A stretch of DNA of 25,839 bases from Stramenopiles sp. TOSAG23-2 (taxonomy: Eukaryota; Sar): assembly GCA_900128395.1 (NCBI GenBank), contig LT649242.1:49220-75058 (forward strand), read 5' to 3'. Both the position numbers and the translations under genes were made by a program. The notes beneath the pieces are model-generated. The model made no database searches and was not told where the DNA came from. It saw only the letters and a program-made list of their open reading frames with translations. This document shows, one piece after another, positions 10,563 through 18,551 of the stretch. How positions within the stretch are numbered: the first letter of the stretch is position 1; each line of letters starts with the position of its first letter.

Positions 10563-10598
10563 GGGGACACAGCACAGCAGACTAAATTGGGCACACTC
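10563..10598. repeat. Second copy of the CACAGCACAG...CTCGTCG repeat
   Basis: GGGGACACAGCACAG at 10563-10577 is the exact reverse complement of 8261-8275. The stretch to about 10600 also resembles 8204-8240 in direct orientation, ending in CTCGTCG in both. On the minus strand both copies encode a short D-E-x-A-Q-F string in an open frame, which hints at a shared coding origin. Confidence 0.4.
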
Positions 10599-10641
10599 GT
10601 CGTACAAATTCATAATAAAAATGTTTTAGATATATATTAGA

Positions 10642-10789
10642 TAGATAGACAGATAGAAACTTACTGAATCGACATACATGTATTTATATCTAGAAAGTAT
10701 CACTTACAACATCCATAGATAGACAGATAGAAACTTACTGAATCGACATACATGTATTTATATCTAGAAAGTATCACTTACAACATCCA
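10642..10789. repeat. Perfect 74-bp tandem duplication in the leader of the membrane protein gene
   Basis: 10642-10715 and 10716-10789 are identical over 74 bases, directly abutting. The unit starts with TAGATAGACAGATAG and ends with CACTTACAACATCCA. No gap or spacer separates the copies. It lies 33 bases before the first start codon of the next gene. Confidence 0.95.
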
Positions 10790-10817
10790 AACAGAGTCTT
10801 CTGAATGGTTTTAATGT

Positions 10818-10907
10818 CGAGATGAGTCTAAAAGAGACTTTCAGTATTAAGAATGTGAAAAACGAGATGAGTCTAAAAGAGACTTTCAGTATTAAGAATG
10901 TGAAAAA
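10818..10907 (+). repeat. Perfect 45-bp tandem duplication spanning a start codon
   Basis: 10818-10862 and 10863-10907 are identical. The 45-base step keeps the frame and copies the start codon itself: ATG occurs at 10822 and again at 10867, so the N-terminus begins with MSLKETFSIKNVK twice in a row. Confidence 0.95.
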
Positions 10908-11485
10908 GAGATTGTCAACTATTTTGTCAGGACATGGCCTTTCGCATAATAATATAAAGGACAGCTCGCATGACAATATTGAAGAACGATTCATAAAAAT
11001 GCTGGAAAGACATCAAAATCGAGCAACAGTCGGTCATTCGCCGTTGGGTACAGTTGCGAGAAAACATAGAAACAGTATCATTGTTTCTGATCTTGATTCA
11101 GATGGGACTCGTAGAGTCAGGACTAGTAAAATTGCACTACGATATACGGATATAGAAAAATCGAATATGTTATGGTTTGATACGTTGCAGGTTTCAACAA
11201 CATTGCTTGGATTTATTTATTTTCTCTCATCGATTGTACTTACGCATGTAGAAGAAGCTTATAGAGCAGGTGGAAATGCCAGCAATTTATTGCATGTTGT
11301 AATTACTACATTTTATGTGATACTATCATTTTTAATAGTGATGGCAACGATTTCGATCATTTTTACTTTTCGTTATGCAAAATATTCAAATACAATTTTT
11401 AAATTATTGATGAGTTTAGGCAGAACTTGGAGAATTATGTTTTTATTATCACTACGCCTTCTTTTTGGTTTTTTAGCCTGTATAT

Positions 11486-11759
11486 ATGGAGCACCTTTTT
11501 CTTCGATGCTAGATGGTATAGCAATATTTGTATTGGGTTTGGCATTAATATTTCAAGATATTTTGACCATACGTTACAGTCATCCAATTTTAAGAATTTG
11601 GGTTCTTTCATTTACATGTGTAATGGAGCACCTTTTTCTTCGATGCTAGATGGTATAGCAATATTTGTATTGGGTTTGGCATTAATATTTCAAGATATTT
11701 TGACCATACGTTACAGTCATCCAATTTTAAGAATTTGGGTTCTTTCATTTACATGTGTA
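11486..11759 (+). repeat. Perfect 137-bp tandem duplication causing a frameshift
   Basis: 11486-11622 and 11623-11759 are identical, followed by a 3-base match (ATG) at the junction. The unit encodes the G-A-P-F-S-S-M-L-D-G segment and two membrane spans. Because 137 is not a multiple of three, the second copy is read in a different frame and the upstream frame stops at 11647-11649. Confidence 0.95.
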
Positions 11760-11791
11760 ATGTTTTATACATGGATACGGTCCTTGATAAA

Positions 11792-12079
11792 TAAGGAAGT
11801 AAATGACATATCCAATCCACTCATTTTTAATGTGCGATACAATACATATATTCGTACAATTTATTCGAGTTTATTTGGAATAATGTTTGATGGTTTACTA
11901 ATAATAATAAAAGATACAGATAGGAAACAATTTGTTAAGGAAGTAAATGACATATCCAATCCACTCATTTTTAATGTGCGATACAATACATATATTCGTA
12001 CAATTTATTCGAGTTTATTTGGAATAATGTTTGATGGTTTACTAATAATAATAAAAGATACAGATAGGAAACAATTTGT
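11792..12079 (+). repeat. Perfect 144-bp in-frame tandem duplication
   Basis: 11792-11935 and 11936-12079 are identical. The step of 144 bases adds 48 residues in frame (K-E-V-N-D-I-S-N to D-T-D-R-K-Q-F-V), including one predicted membrane span, and would change span number or topology if translated. Confidence 0.95.
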
Positions 12080-13093
12080 TTGGATCATTAAAAGAAAATT
12101 TAGATCAGATTTAAAAGAGATGAATTTAGAAAGTGTGGAAAATTTTAGTAAATTTCGCAAACAATATAACACGAAACAGCTTGTTGTTATTTTAGTTTCG
12201 ATATTGGCTCTTGTATTTTATATTTTAGGCGCTGATATAAGCAATATATATGGAATTGAACCTTCCACTAAGGCTACACTTCACGTTTTGTATTATGTAT
12301 TTTTCATCATTACTTTTGGGTCTTTCCTGTCATTGTATAGTGATAATTTCAGTTTCGATTCAATGATATTACTATTGAAGGAACGGCATATGTTCATGTC
12401 ATGTTTATACTGTTTATCACATTTAATTTTATATGTATACTTATATTGGCCACATACTTTAGGTGGTTTTCCAAGTTGTACAAACAAAGATTGCACAATA
12501 GTTATACAAAATATAACTGGCAATAGCACTGTTAATACAATTGTGAAAGAAATTGGTTATGGAACGTTTACAGATGCTGAAAAAGTTACTAATATAATTC
12601 AATCCTTAGTATTTCTTATCCAAGTATTACTTTTTCTATCAATGGATTCATTGATTGTAAAATCACCATTTTTAGTTGGAATGGTTGCTGTACTTGGTGG
12701 AATAACTATGTTGCAATCTGCCATCGGCGCTGGTTTTCTTTGGAATACTTGTTATCTAATACCAGGTTTAACGGTTACTCAATGTAGTCTTGAACTAAGT
12801 ATTTATACGTCCTTGTGTTTTTTATTTTCAGCGTCTATTTATACTGCAATTAGAGATCGTAAATTTAAGCGTTTTTTGTTTATACATGAAGCTGTTTATT
12901 GCCAAACAATGACAAATAGTCATAATAGACGAAACACTTCTATGTTAAATGCAACTAGTGTTCAAAATATGAAGCGCTTAAGTGCAATGGAGGAATGGAT
13001 TGGTAATTTAGATGATATAGAATTCGAAGTACCTGTAGAAGAGGAAGTGATTATATGATATGTGTGTGATCAAAGTGGATATGTATATTATGC

Positions 13094-13347
13094 ATATATA
13101 TATATATTTCCCACCATATTATTTATATGATGTGTGTGTGTGTATTAACATAATTCTTTTGGAGAGTAGGAATTATGCATATATATATATTAATATTTTA
13201 CATGTGTGTGTGAGTAAAAAAGTATATATATATATATTTCCCACCATATTATTTATATGATGTGTGTGTGTGTATTAAAACATAATTCTTTTGGAGAGTA
13301 GGAATTATGCATATATATAATATTTTACATGTGTGTGTGAGTAAAAA
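13094..13347. repeat. Near-perfect tandem duplication, about 130-bp step
   Basis: About 13094-13220 is repeated at about 13224-13347. Both contain TTTCCCACCATATTATT, a GT microsatellite, TTCTTTTGGAGAGTAGG and a GTGTGTGTGAGTAAAAA end. Differences are confined to the AT run lengths and an AACA versus AAAACA step, as expected from slippage or homopolymer error. Confidence 0.9.
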
Positions 13348-13438
13348 TCAAAAAATAAATTTTTATGCGCATAAATTAAATTATACACGAACGTACGAGT
13401 ACAAAAGTACGAACAAAAGAGTGTGCGTGTCAGTATTT

Positions 13439-13491
13439 GATACGAGTAAAATGATATATATATAATATTACGCGTAATATATACTCGTATC
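13439..13491. terminator. Dyad-symmetric element (first of two copies)
   Basis: GATACGAGT at 13439-13447 pairs with ACTCGTATC at 13483-13491, and the palindrome ATATTACGCGTAATAT lies inside. The same structure recurs at 13596-13648 in the second copy. It sits between convergent genes, so a role in 3' end formation on both strands is possible; a cruciform-prone repeat is the alternative. Confidence 0.35.
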
Positions 13492-13595
13492 ATTCTCAAA
13501 TATTACACTCTTCAATCTCTCTCTCTCTCTCTCTCGTGTGTTAATCTTTTTTGCTCCATGTAAATTTTAAATTTTATTTTTTTTTTCAAAGTGTT

Positions 13596-13648
13596 GATAC
13601 GAGTAAAATGATATATATATAATATTACGCGTAATATATACTCGTATC
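13596..13648. terminator. Dyad-symmetric element (second copy)
   Basis: This is the duplicate of the 13439-13491 element, with the same GATACGAGT/ACTCGTATC arms and inner ATATTACGCGTAATAT palindrome. It ends about 90 bases beyond the stop codon of the HMG gene on the minus strand. Confidence 0.35.
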
Positions 13649-13740
13649 ATTCTCAAATATTACACTCTTCAATCTCTCTCTCTCTCTCTCTCGTGTTAAT
13701 CTTTTTTGCTCCATGTAAATTTTAAATTTTATTTTTTTTT

Positions 13741-14259
13741 TCAAAGTGTTGATTTTTTAACTTTTTTTAACCATTTTATTTTTGCAATGTCATATTCTTT
13801 TTTCAATTGAAGTGATTTTGTTTGGTATTTTGCTCTTGTACTATCATCCATATTTCTCCATTCCTCGCCTAAAATTTGTGCAACCTGTATTACGGAGAAA
13901 TCTGGAGTATATTCTTTAATTTTTGGACGGCGCTCTTTGGCAAATAAAAAAAAGGAAGTTGGTGGTCGTTTTGGTCCACTTTCAGCAGCTTTCATTTTTA
14001 AATATTTTGCTCTCACCAGATCATATTTACCTTTTTCAATAACAGCTAATTTCACATATTTGTCTTTATCCTGCTCTGATAAACTTCTCCATATCTCACC
14101 AAGTTTTCTTGCAACTTCGACCACACCACTTTTTGGATCTTCTTTCTTTATTTGATCTCGTACATGTTCACGCCTCTCTTTGCAAAATAAAAAAAATGCA
14201 GTAGGTGGACGTTTCGGTGCATTTTTATCTCGTTTCGTACCTTTTTTTCGTTTCACCAT
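13741..14259 (-). CDS. Two-HMG-box DNA-binding protein
   Basis: 172 residues, ending in TGA. A very basic N-terminus (M-V-K-R-K-K-G-T-K-R) leads into HMG box A (about 13-85), with N-A-P-K-R-P-P-T-A-F-F-L-F and L-G-E-I-W-R-S-L. Box B (about 96-162) has G-P-K-R-P-P-T-S-F-F-L-F and L-G-E-E-W-R-N. This is the classic HMGB layout of non-sequence-specific, DNA-bending chromatin proteins, without an acidic tail. It is a clear paralogue of the divergent gene at 15284, with the same box spacing and the shared S-G-P-K-R joint. Its start codon and leader lie inside a 110-bp tandem duplication, and its last codons lie inside another, so both ends have been copied. Confidence 0.92.
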   Translation of the reverse strand: MVKRKKGTKRDKNAPKRPPTAFFLFCKERREHVRDQIKKEDPKSGVVEVARKLGEIWRSLSEQDKDKYVKLAVIEKGKYDLVRAKYLKMKAAESGPKRPPTSFFLFAKERRPKIKEYTPDFSVIQVAQILGEEWRNMDDSTRAKYQTKSLQLKKEYDIAKIKWLKKVKKSTL

Positions 14260-14476
14260 GTTATGTAACTAAAAATTTAAAAACAGAAGAACGACTAAGT
14301 GAATATACAACAACAACAACAACAAAAAGAAAAAGAAAAAAGAAGAGGAAAAGTTATCTATCTCTTCATGTTATGTAACTAAAAATTTAAAAACAGAAGA
14401 ACGACTAAGTGAATATACAACCACAAGAAAAAGAAAAAGAAAAAGAAAAAAGAAGAGGAAAAGTTATCTATCTCTT
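14257..14476 (-). repeat. 110-bp tandem duplication of the HMG gene start and leader
   Basis: 14257-14366 and 14367-14476 match except inside a CAA/AAAAG low-complexity tract. Each begins (plus strand) with CATGTTATGTAACTAAA, so the ATG of the HMG gene (14259-14257) has a second copy at 14369-14367. On the minus strand that extra ATG reads M-K-R then TAG, a three-codon upstream ORF. Confidence 0.95.
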
Positions 14477-14514
14477 ACAAATGTATATAAATATAATATA
14501 ATATAATATATCAT

Positions 14515-14562
14515 ATCTCCATTCACAATCTCCATTCACAATCTCCATTCACAATCTCCATT
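14515..14562. repeat. 13-bp minisatellite, 3.7 copies
   Basis: The unit ATCTCCATTCACA is present at 14515, 14528 and 14541, followed by a partial copy, without mismatches. Confidence 0.9.
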
Positions 14563-14638
14563 TCTTTTTTGTAAAAAGTGTAAGTGATTGATTGATTGAT
14601 TGATTTATTTTGGCCGCCCGCGCCTGTTGTTGTTTTAA

Positions 14639-14664
14639 GGTTGTTTTTCATGGAAAAAACAACC
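14639..14664. other. Perfect 10-bp hairpin next to a GC-rich spot
   Basis: GGTTGTTTTT (14639-14648) and AAAAACAACC (14655-14664) are reverse complements around a six-base loop. Just upstream, 14612-14626 is almost pure G and C (GGCCGCCCGCGCCTG), very unlike the surrounding DNA. Confidence 0.6.
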
Positions 14665-15283
14665 GGAGAAGGGTTCCCATCAGGGTTTAGCTTGGCATTG
14701 AAATTGAGATTGATCCTTCGTACTTATTATATACTAAATTTATCTATCAAAATAAAATATATTACACAATGGTATGTCTATTATACGTGGATAGCAATGA
14801 ATAAACACACAAACAAATAATATCCAGCTATCAAATACCAATAATTTATACTTGAAAGGGAAATTAGAATATCAATTATTAGAATATTTTTAGATTTTGG
14901 AGGCTAAAATGTTGTTTAAATCAATCATTGTGTGCTTGGATGTAAATTCAAATTTTTCGATCGTATTATACCCACTATCCCCATGCTATTGGAAATACAG
15001 GTTTTTTATATTTCGTATGCTATTTACGTATTATAACTGCCATTACCAAGTAACATGGGAATAGCATTAAATATTTCTTCTAAAAAGAAGAAATAAAAAT
15101 CAATTCAACACATAAAACAACCCTTCTTTCTATAAAAAATAGATGTTCTGTAGAGACAATTCAAAGTAACAAGAGAGAGAGAGAGAGATACAATCCAACA
15201 AACTTAAAATACAACGAAGAGAATTACATTACACTTTATTGTCGAAACACACAAAAACAAAAAACAAAAACAAATTACAAATC

Positions 15284-15787
15284 ATGCCACGTACTGCACA
15301 ACGTAAAAAAGGACAAAAAAAAGATCCTAATGCACCAAAACGTCCACCAACTGCATTCTTTTTATTTGCTGCTACCAGACGTCAACACATTAAACGTGCT
15401 GCACCAGGTGCAAGTGTTACACATGTTGCAAAAGCATTAGGTGAAGAATGGAGAAACTTAAGAGAGCACGAAAAGAACGAATTTTACGCACAAGCTGAAA
15501 TTGAGAAAAGAAAATACGAAAAAATCAAAGAAAAATATTTAGCAAATAAAAAAGCAAACAGTGGACCAAAACGTTCCCCAACTGCATTCTTTTTATTTGC
15601 TAAAGACCGCCGTCCAGCAATTAAACAAGATCAACCAGATGCAAAAGTAACAGACGTTGCAAAAATTTTAGGTCAGGAATGGAGAAACTTAGCAGATAGC
15701 TCGAAAGTGAAATACCAAAGCGAAGCGCAACGCTTAAAGAAAATTTATGACATTGAGAAAGCCAAATTCGAAGCAAGAAAGAAATAA
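15284..15787 (+). CDS. Two-HMG-box DNA-binding protein (paralogue)
   Basis: 167 residues, ending in TAA. The start chosen is the ATG at 15284; the open frame extends upstream but has no earlier ATG. A basic head (K-K-G-Q-K-K-D-P-N-A-P-K-R-P) leads into HMG box A (about 18-85), with T-A-F-F-L-F and L-G-E-E-W-R-N-L. The joint N-S-G-P-K-R-S-P precedes box B (about 96-163), with L-G-Q-E-W-R-N-L. It is the paralogue of the minus-strand gene at 13741 and is transcribed away from it. HMGB-type proteins bend DNA and loosen chromatin in the nucleus. There is no acidic tail. Codons are more uniform than in its partner (for example GCA, CCA, AAA), which may mean higher expression. An AATAAA lies at 15901-15906. 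Confidence 0.92.
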   Translation: MPRTAQRKKGQKKDPNAPKRPPTAFFLFAATRRQHIKRAAPGASVTHVAKALGEEWRNLREHEKNEFYAQAEIEKRKYEKIKEKYLANKKANSGPKRSPTAFFLFAKDRRPAIKQDQPDAKVTDVAKILGQEWRNLADSSKVKYQSEAQRLKKIYDIEKAKFEARKK

Positions 15788-16564
15788 ATGAATTTTTTTT
15801 TTTATATAAAGGCATATCGAAAGTTGTGTGTCGTCTGTCTTCGAAACTTGTTTATTTCATTTACATATATATAACATATATAGAAAGAAATAGCTGGTGA
15901 AATAAACATTAAACCGCTTCAATTTCTGTATTATCGATTTTATATATAATGAAAATACTGCATATATATATATATATACACACACGTACATGATATATAT
16001 ATTTTATATATATATTTCAAAATATGTGCTTGTGATTTCTAAAATGATTATTTAAAATAAAAGAAACCGTGAAATTGTCATGTGTCATTTACACGACAAT
16101 AAAAATTTCTCAATACATTAACACAATATATGGAGATACATCCACGTGTTTATAACATGAACTAAAAAATTAAGAAAAAATATTTTATTATATTTCAATT
16201 TAAATATAAAAACACAGTTTTGTTTAAAAAAAAAATATATATATATATAATATAAAGAACACTCTGACAACCTCTGTAGAGTCGTGTCTCACAAACGCAT
16301 GTACAGACAATCTCTTGGGTTTTAAAGCGACTTATCAAATCACTTTCATGATAATACAAAAATATAAGTTAAGAGGGCTTTCTTTCGGTTCCATCCTTGC
16401 AATACTACTACTATTACCAGGTAGCTAGCATTAGTAATAATACCTTAACATGGAATAGATATATATACTTTTGTTTTTTTTACATACATACACAATAATA
16501 TAATAATATTTTTGTTTTTTGTGTATTTAAAAACAAACAAATTGAAAAGTTGTTTATAAAAAGA
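15788..16564. other. Intergenic, AT-rich with microsatellites
   Basis: No gene seen. It contains an AATAAA at 15901, AT and AC microsatellites near 15960-16020, an A-run plus AT-run near 16210-16245 and a modestly GC-richer piece at 16260-16440 with no tRNA-like fold that I could find. The last 100 bases are A/T-rich leader of the next gene. Confidence 0.6.
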
Positions 16565-17503
16565 ATGTCGAAAAGGAAATCGTTACATGTCTATATCGTC
16601 GTCTTTATTTATTTACTTGCAATTAGGAAGATCAATACGCATACAAAACCATATATAAAGATGGAGCAAACAAATCATTTAGTAACTACTAATGTAGTAG
16701 AAGTAAATACTAGTAGTGAAACAGTAAATAATAATAATAATAATAATAATCAACGGCCATCAACACCAACAACTGTTGTTCAAAATAATAATAACAATAA
16801 TAATAATAACAGCAGCAGCAGCAATAGTCAGAATGCATTTGCAAATGATGTAGTACAAAACACATCAAATATATTAAGAACGGGTCGTGAAGAAGTATAT
16901 CGCTCCTTTCATTCGCCACTAAGTGAAACCTCACAAAGATCACCATCAAGCTATTCACCATTGCAACAACAACAACAACAATATAGTTCTAACTACATAC
17001 CACCGTCTCCACCAGCAACTACTTCACATGAATATTTTTATCAAGCTATGCCACATACCATGCAACAACAAAAATATAGACGTAACGTGCAGCTAGATGA
17101 TATAAAATACCAATTAGATAGATCGTTGCATTTGCTTAGGCGTGAGCTTGATAATAGAATAGAACGTATAGAAGAAGACGTTAGCCGTACACGTATCGAA
17201 ACCAATAAATTACGTGGAGTTGCATTTTTAAGAGAAGAAGATCATTTACGAATATTATCATCCATACAACAATTAAAGGAAACAAATGCTTTGATTAGTA
17301 ATACGAATATTTCCCTAGAACAGAAATTGAAGCTATATCCAACTAGAAATGAAATGGATACATTTTTATTATCTACTATTGATCCAATCAAAAGTGAATT
17401 CAATACTAAAATAGATCATTCAAGTCAACAATTAAAAAAATTAAATAATATATATTTAAAAGTTGATAAAGAGATTAAACGTCAAGCAAAAATCAGCCGT
17501 AAC

Positions 17504-17549
<46 letters not shown>

Positions 17550-18151
17550 GACTTGGTGATATATCACCTATTGATAATAATAGTGATAAGAGTGGAAATA
17601 GCAATGCACCTAAAATAAATGTAGAATATATTATAGAACAAGTTGAAGCGCGTTTATTTCATCGACTGGAAAAAATGATTGTGGATCGTGTTGATTTAAT
17701 ATCATTAAGGTCTCAAGATAAATTATTTAATAAATTCAATGACTCATTAAACGATAAAATCAGTAAAGTAATACAAAGTGAAGTCCAGGATTATTTGAAA
17801 AAAAGCTCGTTTGTAAATGGTGGTGGTGGGCGAGCAGGGTTATTATTAAATGAGCACGATGTGTATCATAAAAAACAATATCAAAAAAAAGATGCTATAT
17901 ATGCAGAGGAAAGACTTATTATGAAAGATAGTATGAAACAAATTGGAAAAGAACAGAAATTAATGCAGAATAGTTTGATATCTCTAAGAACACAAGTTCG
18001 AGCTTTGGCGAGAGTAGTATCTTCAGTGAAAGGCGATGTAGCTAATCTAATGAAAATCCAACAAGAAATGGCATTAAATGATACTGATAAAAATAATAAG
18101 ACTGGCGGTAATGAGGAAGTAGTACCTTTAGGTTTGTATCATAGTCGATGA
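16565..18151 (+). CDS. Asn-rich coiled-coil protein of unknown function
   Basis: 528 residues from the ATG at 16565, ending in TGA. The first 32 residues hold a hydrophobic stretch (V-Y-I-V-V-F-I-Y-L-L-A-I) that could be a signal anchor. A second ATG at 16661 with a better context would drop it, leaving a soluble protein, and I cannot decide between them. Next come Asn-, Ser- and Gln-rich low-complexity tracts (to about residue 155) and a long helical coiled-coil region (about 170-310) rich in L, E, R and K. A run of about 17 Asn follows, coded mostly by AAT, then a second helical region to the C-terminus. No catalytic motif is visible. The layout suits a cytoskeletal or scaffold protein; no family is recognised. 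Confidence 0.8.
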
Positions 18152-18551
18152 TGAATATTATACTCGTATATTTTATTTCATTTTATAATGATATCATATT
18201 ATGTATGATACGCATATAAAAAGAGAAGAGAGGGGGGTTCATATTGATAAATGATACTCGTAGTTCATATTATTAGGAACGACATCACACGACATCTCTT
18301 ACATTAAAATCTCTACGAAGTAGATGATACTTTCGTAAAATAATACAAAGAGTACACATAACATGTGTGCTCGTTTTTCATGATGATGTACAAGTTTTAA
18401 AAAAAAATACTCTTCTCTCGTAGTTTTTTTTATGAGTATTATAATACTTTATGATATATGATAGTGTAAATAAAATACGAATCGTAATTTTTTACTATGA
18501 TATTAACTAAAAATGTAAAAAAAATATTTTTCGATATCATACGTACTCGCT
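18152..18551. other. Convergent intergenic spacer
   Basis: About 400 AT-rich bases between two convergent genes, with no gene. AATAAA is at 18469-18474 on the plus strand. The motif ACTCGTA occurs at about 18162 and 18257, and TACTCGC near 18544, close to both stop codons. Confidence 0.6.

Larger units (their letters stand above)
9480..10821. other. Intergenic with coding-like and repeat remnants
   Basis: No intact gene. An AATAAA lies at 9729-9734. From about 9780 to 9960 the DNA is GC-richer and one minus-strand frame looks coding (separate entry). Small hairpins occur: AAAATGAT/ATCATTTT (10300-10321, loop of six T) and TGGTATTT/AAATACCA (10490-10540). The block near 10500-10600 is again GC-richer and carries the 15-mer also found near 8270. 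A 74-bp tandem duplication fills 10642-10789 just before the next gene. Confidence 0.5.
10822..13058 (+). pseudogene. Multi-pass membrane protein gene, frameshifted by a 137-bp duplication
   Basis: Two overlapping frames encode one protein. 10822-11649 gives the N-terminal 275 residues: a basic soluble head of about 110 residues, then three to five membrane spans. The protein continues in another frame from about 11624 to a TGA at 13056-13058. The switch is fully explained by the 137-bp direct duplication (11486-11622, 11623-11759); with one copy the frame is continuous at 699 codons, or 636 after also collapsing the 45-bp and 144-bp in-frame repeats. About 12 hydrophobic spans are visible in all, with a loop holding N-I-T-G-N-S glycosylation-type sites before the last three and a hydrophilic C-terminus. 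I recognise no transporter or receptor family. A simple GT-AG intron cannot exactly remove one copy, since the unit contains no AGGT. If the duplication is an assembly error, the gene is intact. It converges on the HMG gene at 13741. Confidence 0.75.
13059..13740. other. Convergent intergenic spacer built mostly of duplicated blocks
   Basis: The spacer lies between the tail-to-tail membrane protein gene and HMG gene. It consists almost entirely of two tandem duplications (13094-13347 and 13437-13748) joined by AT-rich sequence, with AT, GT and CT microsatellites. No gene is supported; the short plus-strand frame at 13060-13260 is low-complexity sequence. Confidence 0.7.
13437..13748. repeat. 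Near-perfect 157/155-bp tandem duplication reaching into the HMG gene end
   Basis: 13437-13593 and 13594-13748 match throughout except for one 2-base GT indel (CTCGTGTGTTAATC versus CTCGTGTTAATC). The second copy runs over the TGA stop and last codons of the minus-strand HMG gene (13741-13748), so the first copy carries a detached copy of that gene's 3' end. Confidence 0.95.
14477..15283. promoter_or_regulatory. Shared upstream region of the divergent HMG genes
   Basis: About 800 bases between the two HMG genes, beyond the duplicated leader. It holds an (ATATA) run near 14490, 3.7 copies of a 13-base repeat, a (GATT) run, a GC-rich spot with a hairpin at 14611-14664, then AT-rich sequence and a (GA) run near 15171-15188. 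No ORF is convincing. The divergent layout suggests that it drives both genes, which is inference. Confidence 0.45.

Noticed and set aside
11486-11759. The 137-bp repeat as a retained or spliced intron
   Set aside because: The unit contains no AGGT, so no GT-AG intron can remove exactly one copy; a duplication explains the sequence fully.
13060-13260. 66-residue ORF after the membrane protein gene
   Set aside because: It consists of Tyr/Ile repeats from AT and GT microsatellites inside a duplicated spacer.
14596-14820. 74-residue plus-strand ORF between the HMG genes
   Set aside because: It does not begin with ATG, crosses a hairpin and a GC spot, and shows no domain.
15239-15283. Upstream extension of the plus-strand HMG gene by 15 codons
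   Set aside because: The extension begins with TTG, not ATG; the first ATG in frame is at 15284.
16260-16440. Possible tRNA or small RNA gene, because of higher GC and a GGTTCCATCC string
   Set aside because: No matching acceptor stem or anticodon arm could be built around it on either strand.
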